This document shows positions 1 to 8,788 of a DNA stretch of 64,000 nt, piece after piece. This DNA comes from CADCVQ01 sp038260305 (GTDB lineage Bacteria > Actinomycetota > Thermoleophilia > Solirubrobacterales > Solirubrobacteraceae), in assembly GCA_038260305.1 (NCBI GenBank), contig JBBSNY010000001.1, positions 124,001-188,000 on the forward strand. Direction: 5' to 3'. Position 1 is the first letter of the stretch, and each line of letters opens with the position of its first letter. The notes under the pieces were generated by a model that did not search any database, was not told the DNA's origin, and was given only the letters and a program-made list of their open reading frames with translations. A program made the translations under genes and the position numbers.

Positions 1-2163
1 GCGGATTCCGGCTGAGTTGGACACCTGCTCGGCCATCAGGAACACCTCCGATGCACGCTCGTCGCCTTGCCACAGCAGATGCAGGCCTCGTACGTGCGCG
101 ATCCACAGCGTCGCGAACCAGCTATGCGGGTCCTCCTCCGCCTTCAGCCAGTAGCGCTGGGCCTCGTCGAAGCGACCGAGCCAGAGCAGCGCCTCGGCGC
201 GTACGATGTGGGCGTAGGGGAGAACCGCGGGAGTGAGCTCGGAGAATTCCGCGGCGCGAACCGCCGCTTCCAGGCCCTCCTCCAGCCGGCCTCGTCGCAC
301 GGCGATGCTGGCGATGTGCGCCGCCGCCACCGCCATCGAGCTGGCTGCACCCGCTCGCTCCACTGCGGCGCGAATCTGGGTGAAGATCCGCTGGGACTCC
401 TCGTAGCGCTCGAGGTAATTCGCGCTCATCGCCAACTGGCAGGCGCTCGACCACGGCCACCCGAGATCGAGCGGGTCCAGCGCAAGGCCGCCCGCGCGGT
501 CGCGGAAGTGTCGCTGCAGGCCGGCGGCGCCCTCGCTCCCAGCGGGATCTCCCCGAACGAGGGCGAGGTAGCCACAGGCCACCTGCGCGTGTTCGCGCAC
601 CGCGTCGTTGCCTGCGGCCAGCTCGCGCGCACGGACGGCGAGAGGAAAGGCGCGATCCGGCCCGCTCGCCAGCCAGGCGCCCATCGACTGGTCGAGCAAT
701 GGTTGTACGGCACGGGCCGCATCGTGCACCAGCGCGATCTGCACCGCTTCTGCGAGCGCGTGCTCGCCGCGGTCGGTTGCTCCAGTGGTGAGAAGGAGCG
801 CCCGGCCGAGCATCCGCAGCACCTCGATCCGATCTGGCCAGGGAAGGGCGTGCTCGGCCAGTAGCCGCTCACAGACGGCGCCCGCGTCGTCCATGCGGCC
901 GATGCCCACGAGCGCCTCGGCGAGCGCCAACAGCAGGCCGGTATCACCCCGGCTCCCACGGAACCTGACCGCGGCCTCCAGATGGCGAACGGCGACAGCG
1001 ACCGCCCCCGCGATCAGCGCGGCACGCCCGGCCCGCTCGAGAACCAGCGCCGCACTCTCGTTGCCGACGAGGTCCGCCCGCAGGGCGTGCTCGGCCGCCT
1101 CTTGGTCAAACCCGCGCCCAGACAGGATCTCGAAGAGACGGCCGTGAACGGAGCGACGAACCGGCGCGGGAAGATCGTCGTAGATGGCCTGGGCGAACAA
1201 CGGGTGGGCGAAGCGGAGAAGGCCACCATCCGCCTCGACCACCAGGCCGCTACGAAAGAGCGCTTCGAGCGCCCGGTCGATTTCGCGCCCCTCCAGCCCG
1301 GCCACTTCGGCAGCGAGCTCCGGCCTGAAGCTCGTCCCCAGGACGCTGGCGCAGCGAGCGCACTCCATACTCGAGCGGTCAAGTCCGGCGAAGCGGGCCA
1401 GGAGCAGGTGCTCCCCGATGCTCGATCCTCCATCCGTCGCCTGGGGTATGCCCTCACCGCGCTGCAACGCCATCGCCAGCTGCTCGACCAGGAGAGGATT
1501 GCCGCGGCACAGCTCCCAGGCGTCGCGTTCGGAGATCGCGGAGATGTCGCGATCGCAGCGACTGGCGAGCAGGGCGCCCGCCGAACTGCGAGTCAAGGGA
1601 CGCAGGCGCTCGGCAGTCGCATGCCCGGCTTCGACGAGGCTGCGACAGACCTCGTGCGCCAGCGACGGCCACGGGCGCAGAGTCGCGATCAGCGCCAGCG
1701 GGAATCGCCCGGCCCGGCGCGCGAGGAACGCGATCAGGTTGATGGAGTCCTCGTCAGCCCAATGCAGGTCGTCCAGCGCGAGCAGCAGCGGCCTTGAGCC
1801 TCGCGCCTCCACCCAGCGCATCACTCGCAGGTACGGCGCCGAAGGCTCGATCGCGGGCTCGGCTCCATCCCGAACATCCAGAGGCCTGGCGTCCAGAGAA
1901 TCAAGAGCCCGGCCGAGAAGGCCGAACGCCAGCATCTGCTCCATCTCCTCGCCACGACCGTGCCCCACGTCGAAGTGCGCGGCGGCCAGATCGACTGCCC
2001 CTTCGAGTACCGAGGTCTTGCCCAGACCCGCCTCGCCGACAATGAACAGGGCGGTCCCTTTCCCCGCCCGGGCACTCTCGAGGGCGCGCTCTCGCGCGGC
2101 GAACACGTGCTCGCGCTCCCACAAGCGCTCCCCTACCCGCGATGCTCTCGAGCGCTCCCTCAC
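1..2163 (-). CDS. LuxR-type AAA ATPase transcriptional regulator (3' end outside window)
   Basis: The frame is open for 721 codons and leaves the window at position 1, so the C-terminus is missing. The chosen start is the GTG at 2163, preceded by GGGGAGG with a 6-base gap; an in-frame stop lies about 60 bases further upstream. The N-terminus has a Walker A motif (GEAGLGKTS, about residue 35) and a Walker B-like LLALDDLHWAD (about residue 115), followed by a helical repeat-rich region of the TPR/MalT kind. This is the architecture of the large LuxR/STAND regulators, whose HTH lies at the C-terminus, here unseen. Ligand and targets cannot be read from the sequence. Confidence 0.85.
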   Translation of the reverse strand, partial: MRERSRASRVGERLWEREHVFAARERALESARAGKGTALFIVGEAGLGKTSVLEGAVDLAAAHFDVGHGRGEEMEQMLAFGLLGRALDSLDARPLDVRDGAEPAIEPSAPYLRVMRWVEARGSRPLLLALDDLHWADEDSINLIAFLARRAGRFPLALIATLRPWPSLAHEVCRSLVEAGHATAERLRPLTRSSAGALLASRCDRDISAISERDAWELCRGNPLLVEQLAMALQRGEGIPQATDGGSSIGEHLLLARFAGLDRSSMECARCASVLGTSFRPELAAEVAGLEGREIDRALEALFRSGLVVEADGGLLRFAHPLFAQAIYDDLPAPVRRSVHGRLFEILSGRGFDQEAAEHALRADLVGNESAALVLERAGRAALIAGAVAVAVRHLEAAVRFRGSRGDTGLLLALAEALVGIGRMDDAGAVCERLLAEHALPWPDRIEVLRMLGRALLLTTGATDRGEHALAEAVQIALVHDAARAVQPLLDQSMGAWLASGPDRAFPLAVRARELAAGNDAVREHAQVACGYLALVRGDPAGSEGAAGLQRHFRDRAGGLALDPLDLGWPWSSACQLAMSANYLERYEESQRIFTQIRAAVERAGAASSMAVAAAHIASIAVRRGRLEEGLEAAVRAAEFSELTPAVLPYAHIVRAEALLWLGRFDEAQRYWLKAEEDPHSWFATLWIAHVRGLHLLWQGDERASEVFLMAEQVSNSAGIR

Positions 2164-2386
2164 TGCCAGCCTCCCCAGCGGGCGATCCGGCGAGCGCCCG
2201 TGCCACACGGCCGCCAGTCCGCGACGATCCTAGCCGACCACCGGCCCTTCCGACACGACCAGCTTGCGCCGCGGGCACTCCGTGACCGGCCGTCGTAACC
2301 GTGACGCTGTACGTGGCGTTCAGCGTCTGGATCATCAGCCTCCACCGTCGGCACGACTGAAATCGGACACTCTGGCGACCCGAGCG

Positions 2387-3481
2387 TCATCTGCCAGTGT
2401 GCGGTGGCGCGGCAGGTAGCTGCACCGTGACGCAGAGGCCTCCACCGGCCCTGGGGGTCAGGGTGAGGGTTCCGTCGTGGGCTTGGGCGATGCTCTTGAC
2501 GATCGCCAGGCCGAGGCCGGCCCCTGGGTGGTCGGTTCGTAGGCGTTCGGTGGCGCGACGAAACGGCTCGTCAAGCGTCGAGACCAACTGTGGGGTGAGC
2601 TTCTCGCCGGTGTTCTCGATCGTGAGCACCGCACGCTCGGGGTTGACGGTGGTCGTGACCCATACGGTGCCCTGACCGGGCAGGTTGTGGACGATCGCGT
2701 TGTGCACGAGGTTCGTGGTCAGCTGCAGCAGGAGCGCGTGTGAGCCGAACGTGGGGGTCGTGTCGCCGGAGGTCGCGATGGTGAGGCCATGCCTTTCTGC
2801 GAGCGGGAGGAGCGTTTCGGTCGCTTCCTCCGCCAGGAGGGACAGGTCGACGTGCTCTCGGGTGAAGGACCGCTGGTCGGCGCGGCTGAGCAGGAGCAAT
2901 GCCTCGGTGAGGTCGATCGCTCGGGCGTTGACGGCGTGGAGGCGGTCGATGAGTTCGCCGCTGTCGCGGTCCGGATCGTTGCGGGCGACGTCGAGAAGGG
3001 TCTGCGTGATCGCCAGTGGGGTGCGCAGCTCGTGGGAGGCGTTGGCGGCGAATCGCTGCTGTTCGGCGACGCGTGCTTCGAGCCGCGCGAGCATGGCATC
3101 GAAGGCGTCGGCGAGCTCGCGGAACTCATCTCTACGGCCCGGTAGCCGGATTCGGTGGGAGAGCGACCCGGTCGTGGCCATGCGCGTCGCGTCGGTGATG
3201 CGAGTCAGCGGTGCGAGCATGCGGCCGGCCAGAAGCCAGCCTCCGAGGAGACCGACCACCAGCAGGAACGCCAGCGCGACGGCCGCGGGATAGGCGAACC
3301 CGTGCAGCGGGTCGGAATGGCTGTAGACGAACCCAAAGGTGCGGAAGGTCAGCCTTGGCGACAGGTAGCGCAGAACGAACAGCCACACGGCCGCGAGCAG
3401 CACGGCGCCTGCGAGCATGAGGAAGCCGGCGTAGCTGAGGGTGAGCTTGAGGCGAACGCTCAAACCGGGCGCTCTATCCAC
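2387..3481 (-). CDS. Two-component sensor histidine kinase (EnvZ/BaeS type)
   Basis: The product has 364 residues. Two membrane segments (about 15-38 and 64-86) flank a short extracellular loop, then come a HAMP linker, an H-box with the phospho-acceptor in ASHELRTP (His150), an N-box (NLVHNAIVHN) and a G-box (GAGLGLAIVKS). The GTG start at 3481 was chosen because GGAG lies 6 bases before it and because it sits inside the last codons of the response regulator gene, a coupling typical of such pairs. A longer frame upstream only overlaps the regulator and reads as low-complexity shadow. The small sensor loop suggests an envelope or membrane stimulus (inference). Probable partner of the export operon at 4.9-8.4 kb. 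Confidence 0.93.
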   Translation of the reverse strand: MDRAPGLSVRLKLTLSYAGFLMLAGAVLLAAVWLFVLRYLSPRLTFRTFGFVYSHSDPLHGFAYPAAVALAFLLVVGLLGGWLLAGRMLAPLTRITDATRMATTGSLSHRIRLPGRRDEFRELADAFDAMLARLEARVAEQQRFAANASHELRTPLAITQTLLDVARNDPDRDSGELIDRLHAVNARAIDLTEALLLLSRADQRSFTREHVDLSLLAEEATETLLPLAERHGLTIATSGDTTPTFGSHALLLQLTTNLVHNAIVHNLPGQGTVWVTTTVNPERAVLTIENTGEKLTPQLVSTLDEPFRRATERLRTDHPGAGLGLAIVKSIAQAHDGTLTLTPRAGGGLCVTVQLPAAPPHTGR

Positions 3482-4169
3482 GATCTGCTCCCTCGCGCCC
3501 GCTGTCTGGTTGGGTGCTGATGCGGTATCCGGCACCCGCCACGGTGGCGATGATCGACGGCTCGCCGAGCCGCTTGCGCAGCCCCGAGACCGTGATGCGA
3601 ACGGCGTTGGTGAACGGGTCTGCGTTCTCATCCCACGCCCGTTGCAGGAGCTCTTCGGCGCTGACGACACCGCCTTCTGCAGCGACGAGAACCTCGAGCA
3701 CGGCGAACTGCTTGCGGGTCAGCGCGACGTAGCGGTCGTCGCGGTAGACCTCTCTGCGAAACGGGTCCAGCCGCAGACCTGCGATCTCTCGCACCGGCGG
3801 CCTGTTGTGTCCGCGCCTGCGGTCGAGCGCTCTGAGACGGAGCACGAGCTCTGCAAGCTCGAACGGCTTCGTGAGGTAGTCGTCGGCGCCGAGCTCGAAC
3901 CCGGTGGTCTTGTCGTCGAGACGGTCGGCCGCGGTGAGCATGAGGATCGGCATGCCACTGCCCGAGGCGACGATGCGCGCAGCGACCTCGTCTCCGCTGC
4001 GACCGGGAACGTCACGGTCGAGGACGGCGATGTCGTAGGCGTTGACGCTCAGCAGCTCCAGCGCGGTGTCGCCGTCACCCGCGATGTCTGCCGCGATCGC
4101 TTCCAGGCGTAGGCCGTCGCGGATCGCTTCCGCCATGTATGGCTCGTCCTCCACGATCAACACACGCAC
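3474..4169 (-). CDS. OmpR/PhoB-family response regulator
   Basis: The product has 231 residues. The receiver domain has the acidic pair VEDEP, the phospho-acceptor Asp51 in AVLDRDVPG, and the conserved Lys in YLTKPF. A winged-helix output domain follows (RKQFAVLEVLV near residue 155, ISGLRKRLGEP-like recognition region near 195, ending at GAGYRIS). It overlaps the kinase gene by 8 bases. It is divergent from the relic peptidase and lipoprotein/ABC genes across a short region with a dyad at 4202-4221, so it may control both directions; that is inference from position. Confidence 0.94.
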   Translation of the reverse strand: MRVLIVEDEPYMAEAIRDGLRLEAIAADIAGDGDTALELLSVNAYDIAVLDRDVPGRSGDEVAARIVASGSGMPILMLTAADRLDDKTTGFELGADDYLTKPFELAELVLRLRALDRRRGHNRPPVREIAGLRLDPFRREVYRDDRYVALTRKQFAVLEVLVAAEGGVVSAEELLQRAWDENADPFTNAVRITVSGLRKRLGEPSIIATVAGAGYRISTQPDSGREGADRG

Positions 4170-4201
4170 GCTCCGAGGCTAACGAGCAGACATATCGCCG
4201 G

Positions 4202-4221
4202 CGTATCGGAATCCGCATACG
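4202..4221. promoter_or_regulatory. Near-palindromic dyad between divergent transcription units
   Basis: CGTATCGGA and TCCG-C-ATACG form an inverted repeat broken by one extra base. It lies 33 bases upstream of the response regulator start and about 34 bases before the peptidase relic. An operator for the neighbouring OmpR-type regulator is possible but unproven; OmpR-type regulators more often use direct repeats. Confidence 0.3.
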
Positions 4222-4254
4222 TGCTGGCAACGCCACGGTGCGTCCAATGGCGGC

Positions 4255-4802
4255 GTGAGCTACCGCGAACCAGCACGAACGACGACCCGTCGGTTTCAGA
4301 GTCGGGGCCGGATTCGGGTTCGCAGGCTCCGCGTCGCCGGCCTGCTCGTCTTCGTGGCCGCGATCACCGTAGCCCTCGGCAACCAGTCGCCGGCAGCCTC
4401 GTTCTCGACGGGCGCATCAGCGATCGACGCCCTTCGCAGTGAGCTCCCTCGTGCGCTTGGCGACGCTCGCAGCGAGCACCGTGGTGGGCTTGGAGAGGCG
4501 GACGGGGGCGTCCCCGGCGGGACGACGGTCTTCGAGGACGCGGTTGCGGGGGTCGCCAAACTCAACCCGAACCTCCTTAGCGCGCTGCGCGACGCGGCGA
4601 CGGATGCCGCGGACGACGGCGTCGCGTTCGTCGTCGACAGCGGCTGGCGTTCGGCGCGATACCAGGAGCAGCTCTTCCGCGAGGCGATCTCGAAGTACGG
4701 CTCACAAGCGCAAGCCGCTACGAACTGCGCCCCGAAGCGATCGCTCACGGCTGCCCTCCCATGTACGCCGACCCCACGCAGGATCCAAGGATGCAGCCGT
4801 GA
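4255..4802 (+). pseudogene. D-alanyl-D-alanine carboxypeptidase (M15/VanY type) with internal deletion
   Basis: The N-terminal part reads as a secreted M15 peptidase: arginine-rich start, hydrophobic segment LLVFVAAITVALG, and the family stretch VDSGWRSARYQEQLF. The match ends at about 4715. From 4719, in another frame, the text resumes as YELRPEAIAHGCPPMYADP and stops at TGA 4800-4802, which looks like the usual C-terminus of the same family. The central part, which in the family carries the SxHxxGxAxD zinc ligands and the ExxWH, is absent. A deletion of roughly 60-70 codons that also shifted the frame explains this. The enzyme cannot be active. The deletion estimate relies on remembered family length. 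Confidence 0.75.
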
Positions 4803-4859
4803 CCAGCAAGCGTCCGCGGACAACCCTGGTCAACGCAACCCGACACCTATGGAGCACCC

Positions 4860-5411
4860 ATGAGTAGAAATCCGCAGCCGTTGGCCGCCCTTGCGCTGAT
4901 CGCCATGCTCGGCCTCGTCGGCGCGGGCTGTGGCTCGAACGCAGCTTCCGAGACCGCAACCGCCGGCAGCAGCGCCACCGCCGGCGGCAGCGGCACCGGC
5001 GTGACCAAGAAGGCCACGGGTCAGGCCAAGGCGGTGAAGTTCTCGGAGTGCATGCGTGGCAACGGCGTCCCCGACTTCCCGGACCCGGATCCGAAGGGCG
5101 AGTACGCCTACGGCGTCAGTGTGAGTCCGGCAGTGTTCAGGAAGGCCGTCAAGGCGTGCAAGGACCTGGAACCCCCGGGCGCCTTGAGCTCGAAGCGGAC
5201 CCCGAAGCAGCAGTCGGGGGCGCTCAAGTTCGCGGCGTGCATTCGCTCAAACGGCGTGAAGGACTTCCCGGATCCCGTCAACGGTGAGCCCGCCATCGAC
5301 ACGACGAAGATCCCATCGACCGACAAGCCCGGTGGCATGACCATCCTCAACGCCGCAATCGAGAAGTGCCGGTCCGTCTCGGGACTGGCGGCGGGGGGAC
5401 AGGGCGGATGA
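4860..5411 (+). CDS. Lipoprotein with two Cys-Arg-Asn-Gly-Val/DFPDP repeats
   Basis: The product has 183 residues. The signal peptide ends in a lipobox (LVGAGC, Cys near residue 23), then a Ser/Thr/Gly-rich linker. Two copies of a motif follow: FSECMRGNGVPDFPDPDP and FAACIRSNGVKDFPDPVN, each with a later Cys (KACKDL, EKCRSV), suggesting two small disulfide-bonded modules. The stop overlaps the start of the adaptor gene (ATGA). Proteins of this type recur next to MacAB-like exporters in actinobacteria, from memory. The function is unknown; a surface accessory of the exporter is a reasonable guess. Confidence 0.85.
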   Translation: MSRNPQPLAALALIAMLGLVGAGCGSNAASETATAGSSATAGGSGTGVTKKATGQAKAVKFSECMRGNGVPDFPDPDPKGEYAYGVSVSPAVFRKAVKACKDLEPPGALSSKRTPKQQSGALKFAACIRSNGVKDFPDPVNGEPAIDTTKIPSTDKPGGMTILNAAIEKCRSVSGLAAGGQGG

Positions 5412-6475
5412 GGCGCAAAGGCCGGGTGCTGGCCGGCGCGACCATCTTGGTTGCCGTGGCCGTCATTGGCGGGGTGGTCGTGGCGTCCGGTGGCCAGCAT
5501 GCGACCGCGACCGCGCAGGCGGCGTCGGCGAACACCGCGCAGGTAAGACAGGGGAAGCTCTCGGCCGTCGTCTCCCAGGATGGGACCCTGACCTACCGCG
5601 CACGACCGGACGGTTCGCCATACGCGGTGATCAACCAGGCCCGCGGGACGTACACCGAGCTGCCCGAGGTCGGCGACAAGGTCGACTGCGGCGGCGTGCT
5701 GTACCGGGTCGACGACAAGCCGGTGCTGTTGCTGTGTGGCACGGTGCCGGCCTACCGCGCGCTGCACGTGGGCGATGGCGGTCGGGACGTCCGGCAGCTC
5801 AACCGCAACCTGCACGTGCGCGGTGCCGCCGACGCCTTCACCGCCGCGACGGAGCAGGCGCTCTCCGATCTCCAGCGCCGCAAGGGCGTTCGCGTGAACG
5901 GCTCGCTTGCCCTTGGTGACGTGGTGTTCCTGCCCGAGACGGCGCGGATCGCCAAGGTCAGCGGCCAGCCCGGTGCATCCGCGCGGCCGGGTGCGCCCGT
6001 CCTTGGCGTCACGTCCGGCACGCTGCACGTGCAGATCGACCTCGACCCGTCACAGCAGGGCCAGGTCAAGCGGGGTGACCGCGCGCAGATCACGCTGCCG
6101 GGCAACACGACGGTGGGTGGGAGGGTCGTCGGCTTCGGTCGGATCGCCCAAGCCCCCACTGGGCAGGACGGCAAGGCCGCTGACGCGACCATCCCCACCT
6201 CCATCAGCCTCGACGACCCAGGCAAGGCCCGCGGGCTCGATCGAGCCCCGGTCGGAGTGGACATCACCACCGCGGGGGTGGCGAGCGCGCTGAGCGTCCC
6301 GGTGACGGCGCTCGTCGGCAGGTCCGGTGGCGGGTTCGCGGTCGAGGTGGTGCGTGCCGGCGGACGACGCGAGCTGGTCGCGGTGACGGTGGGCCTGTTC
6401 GACACCGCCGACGGGCGCGTCCAGGTGCAGGGCGATCTTCGCGCGGGCGATCGGGTGGCGGTGCCGTCGCTATGA
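5408..6475 (+). CDS. Periplasmic-adaptor-like subunit with peptidoglycan-binding domain (MacA/HlyD-like)
   Basis: The product has 355 residues, with the start at the ATG overlapping the lipoprotein stop. One N-terminal membrane anchor (about residues 9-28) is followed by an extracellular part. A PG_binding_1-like stretch (LHVGDGGRDVRQLNRNL, about residues 118-135) is inserted between halves of a barrel-sandwich adaptor. The C-terminal half has the HlyD-like beta region (VKRGDRAQITLPGNTTVGG) and ends in a membrane-proximal domain. This fused form is common in Gram-positive actinobacteria, where the adaptor reaches the cell wall instead of an outer-membrane duct. It overlaps the ATPase gene by 4 bases. 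Confidence 0.9.
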   Translation: MRRKGRVLAGATILVAVAVIGGVVVASGGQHATATAQAASANTAQVRQGKLSAVVSQDGTLTYRARPDGSPYAVINQARGTYTELPEVGDKVDCGGVLYRVDDKPVLLLCGTVPAYRALHVGDGGRDVRQLNRNLHVRGAADAFTAATEQALSDLQRRKGVRVNGSLALGDVVFLPETARIAKVSGQPGASARPGAPVLGVTSGTLHVQIDLDPSQQGQVKRGDRAQITLPGNTTVGGRVVGFGRIAQAPTGQDGKAADATIPTSISLDDPGKARGLDRAPVGVDITTAGVASALSVPVTALVGRSGGGFAVEVVRAGGRRELVAVTVGLFDTADGRVQVQGDLRAGDRVAVPSL

Positions 6476-7194
6476 CCGCAGTTCTGGAGCTCGATGGCGT
6501 GAGCAAGGTCTACCGCGAGCAGCCACCGGTCGCCGCGCTACGTGGCGTGTCCTTCTCCGTCCAGGGCGGCGAGCTGGTGGCGATCGTCGGACCGTCCGGG
6601 TCGGGCAAGTCCACGCTGCTGCACGTCATGGGGACGCTGGAGCGGCCCAGCAGCGGCGTGGTCCGGATCGGCGGGGTCGACGCGGCGCAGTTGGACGACC
6701 GCGAGCTGTCGCGGCTGCGTGCGCGGCAGATCGGCTTCGTCTTTCAGCAGTTCTTCCTGGCCGAGCACGCAACGGTGCGCGAGAACGTCGCCGACGGCCT
6801 GCTCTACGCCGGCGTCGCGGCCGCCGAGCGCTACGAGCGCGCAGACGACGCGCTCGAACGGGTCGGCCTCTCGCACCGCACGACCTTCAAGCCGACCAAG
6901 CTGTCCGGCGGTGAGCGTCAGCGGGTGGCGATCGCCCGGGCCCTCGTCGGGCGTCCGGCGATCGTTCTCGCCGACGAACCGACCGGCAACCTCGACAGCA
7001 CGAACGGCGCATCGATCATGGAGCTCATCGGAGAGCTCAACGCCGCCGGCGCCACGATCATCATGATCACGCACGACGCGGGCCTCGCCGATCGGCTGCC
7101 GCGCCAGATTCGGATGCTCGACGGCGAGGTGGTCTCCGACACCGGCCGCGATCCCGACGTTCTCGTTGCGGGGTGCAAGGGCGAGCTGCGATGA
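6472..7194 (+). CDS. ABC transporter ATP-binding protein (MacB/LolD type)
   Basis: The product has 240 residues, normal for the family. Walker A is GPSGSGKST, the Q-loop is FVFQQFF, the signature is LSGGERQRVAIARAL, Walker B is IVLADEPTGNLDS and the H-loop is MITHD. The TGNLDS form is typical of the MacB/LolD/FtsE branch, which drives mechanotransmission instead of substrate passage through the membrane. It is joined to its neighbours by 4-bp overlaps on both sides, so adaptor, ATPase and permease form one operon. Confidence 0.96.
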   Translation: MTAVLELDGVSKVYREQPPVAALRGVSFSVQGGELVAIVGPSGSGKSTLLHVMGTLERPSSGVVRIGGVDAAQLDDRELSRLRARQIGFVFQQFFLAEHATVRENVADGLLYAGVAAAERYERADDALERVGLSHRTTFKPTKLSGGERQRVAIARALVGRPAIVLADEPTGNLDSTNGASIMELIGELNAAGATIIMITHDAGLADRLPRQIRMLDGEVVSDTGRDPDVLVAGCKGELR

Positions 7195-8414
7195 GCGCCG
7201 TGAGCGGACGGCTGGGCCTGAAGGACGGGCTGCGGGTGGCGAGCGTCGGGCTGCGCGCCCGGCCGCTGCGCGCCGCGCTGTCGGCGCTCGGAATCGCGAT
7301 CGGCACGGCGGCGATCGTGGCGATCCTCGGGCTGTCGTCCTCCTCCCAGGCCGGGCTGCTCGCGCAGATCGACCGGCTCGGCACGAACCTGCTGACCGTC
7401 GAGGCTGGGCAGAGCGTCACCGGGCAGGACGCGAACCTGCCGCTCGAAGCGCCCGGGCGGATCAGCCTCCTGGACAACGTCCAGGTGCTGGCGCACACCG
7501 GATTGCTGAAGCAGTCGAGGGTCTACCGCAGCTCGGTGATCCCGGCGGCCAACAGTGGCGGCCTGCAGGTGCGAGCCAGCAGCCTGAACCTGCTGTCCGT
7601 GCTGGGCACCGGCGTCGCCCGCGGAGCGTGGCTGAACGCGGGCACCGCCCGCGAGCCGGTCACCGTGCTCGGGGCGGTCGCTGCCGAGCGCCTGGGCATA
7701 GACCGCGTCCACGCCGATCAGCGGATCTGGCTTCAAGGACAGTGGTTCAACGTCGCCGGCATCCTGGAGCCCTCCGCGCTGGCCACCGACATCGACGTCA
7801 GCGCCCTCGTCGGCTACCCGGCCGCCAAGAAGTACCTCGGCTACGTCAGCATCGCCCGCGGCGAGCAGGAAGCAGGCCCACCCAGCACGATCTACGTGCG
7901 CGCCGCCACCGGACACGAGGCCGCGGTGCAGGCGCTGCTCGCGCCGACCGCCAACCCCGAGGCCGCGAACGAGGTCAACGTCAGCCAGCCGTCCGACGTG
8001 CTCACCGCCCGGGCCGCTGCCGCGGGGGCGTTCGACAGCCTCTTCCTCGGGCTCGGGATCGTGGCCCTGATCGTGGGCGCCGTCGGCGTCGCCAACATCA
8101 TGATCATCTCGGTGCTCGAACGCCGCTCGGAGATCGGCCTGCGTCGCGCCCTCGGTGCGACGAAGGCCCAGATCCGGACCCAGTTCCTCGCCGAGTCGAT
8201 CCTGCTCGCCGCCATCGGTGGCGTCGTTGGCGTGCTGGCCGGGGCCGCGGCGACGGCCGTTTACGCGAGCTCGAAGAGCTGGGCCATCGTGGTCCCCGTC
8301 GAGGCGTGGTCGGGCGGCATCGCGTCGGCCATCCTGATCGGCGCGTTCGCCGGCCTGATGCCGGCCGTTCGAGCGTCTCGGATGGCGCCTACCGTGGCGT
8401 TGCGAACCGTATGA
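7191..8414 (+). CDS. ABC transporter permease (MacB/FtsX family)
   Basis: The product has 407 residues from the ATG at 7191, which overlaps the ATPase stop. The layout is TM1 near the N-terminus (AALSALGIAIGTAAIVAILG), a large extracellular MacB-type core domain (about residues 50-270), then three C-terminal TMs (LGIVALIVGAVGVANIMIIS, ESILLAAIGGVVGVLAGAAA, SAILIGAFAGLMPAVRAS). The conserved ERRSEIGLRRALGAT coupling helix is present. Likely exports a peptide, lipid or antibiotic under the neighbouring two-component system. The substrate is unknown. Confidence 0.95.
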   Translation: MSAVSGRLGLKDGLRVASVGLRARPLRAALSALGIAIGTAAIVAILGLSSSSQAGLLAQIDRLGTNLLTVEAGQSVTGQDANLPLEAPGRISLLDNVQVLAHTGLLKQSRVYRSSVIPAANSGGLQVRASSLNLLSVLGTGVARGAWLNAGTAREPVTVLGAVAAERLGIDRVHADQRIWLQGQWFNVAGILEPSALATDIDVSALVGYPAAKKYLGYVSIARGEQEAGPPSTIYVRAATGHEAAVQALLAPTANPEAANEVNVSQPSDVLTARAAAAGAFDSLFLGLGIVALIVGAVGVANIMIISVLERRSEIGLRRALGATKAQIRTQFLAESILLAAIGGVVGVLAGAAATAVYASSKSWAIVVPVEAWSGGIASAILIGAFAGLMPAVRASRMAPTVALRTV

Positions 8415-8754
8415 GCTGGAAGTGGGTCTCGGGACCGCGCAGCTCCGTGGGCGCAGCGCACGGACAGGCCGTCGTGTTGGGGCACTCGTCGAGCCTTCCG
8501 GACGCGGGCGGTGCGGTGTGCGCGCAGAGGCTCACCGCGGTGACGTTCGACAAGGACAAGCAGGTCGAGTTCGACCGCAACGTCCTACGTGAGATGGCGA
8601 AGGAGAAGAAGGCTGCGCGCGCGAACCTGGTTCGCCGCGGTCGCGGGAGCGCAACCCGGAAGCTCCGGCGATCCAGGTTCCCGGGACGCGCAGGCTGGCG
8701 CTGACCGACGAGGAGTTCGCGGCAGAGACGGCGAAGCTGCTTGGCGCGAGCTGA
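8411..8754 (+). pseudogene. Possible frameshifted remnant with SHOCT-like tail
   Basis: From 8411 a frame reads through a charged stretch (VEFDRNVLREMAKEKKAARA, about 8568-8625) and stops at 8704. In another frame, LALTDEEFAAETAKLLGAS ends at TGA 8752-8754, which looks like a SHOCT-type C-terminus. The two parts fit one gene only if a small indel is assumed near 8640. Otherwise this 370-base interval between the permease and the cupin gene shows nothing recognisable. Confidence 0.3.
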
Positions 8755-8788
8755 GCTCGCCGCTCGATCTGAGGGGTAGAGTCGCGCC

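Noticed and set aside
67..1797. Plus-strand frames opposite the LuxR/AAA regulator
   Set aside because: Shadow frames; the minus frame has Walker motifs and is open to the window edge.
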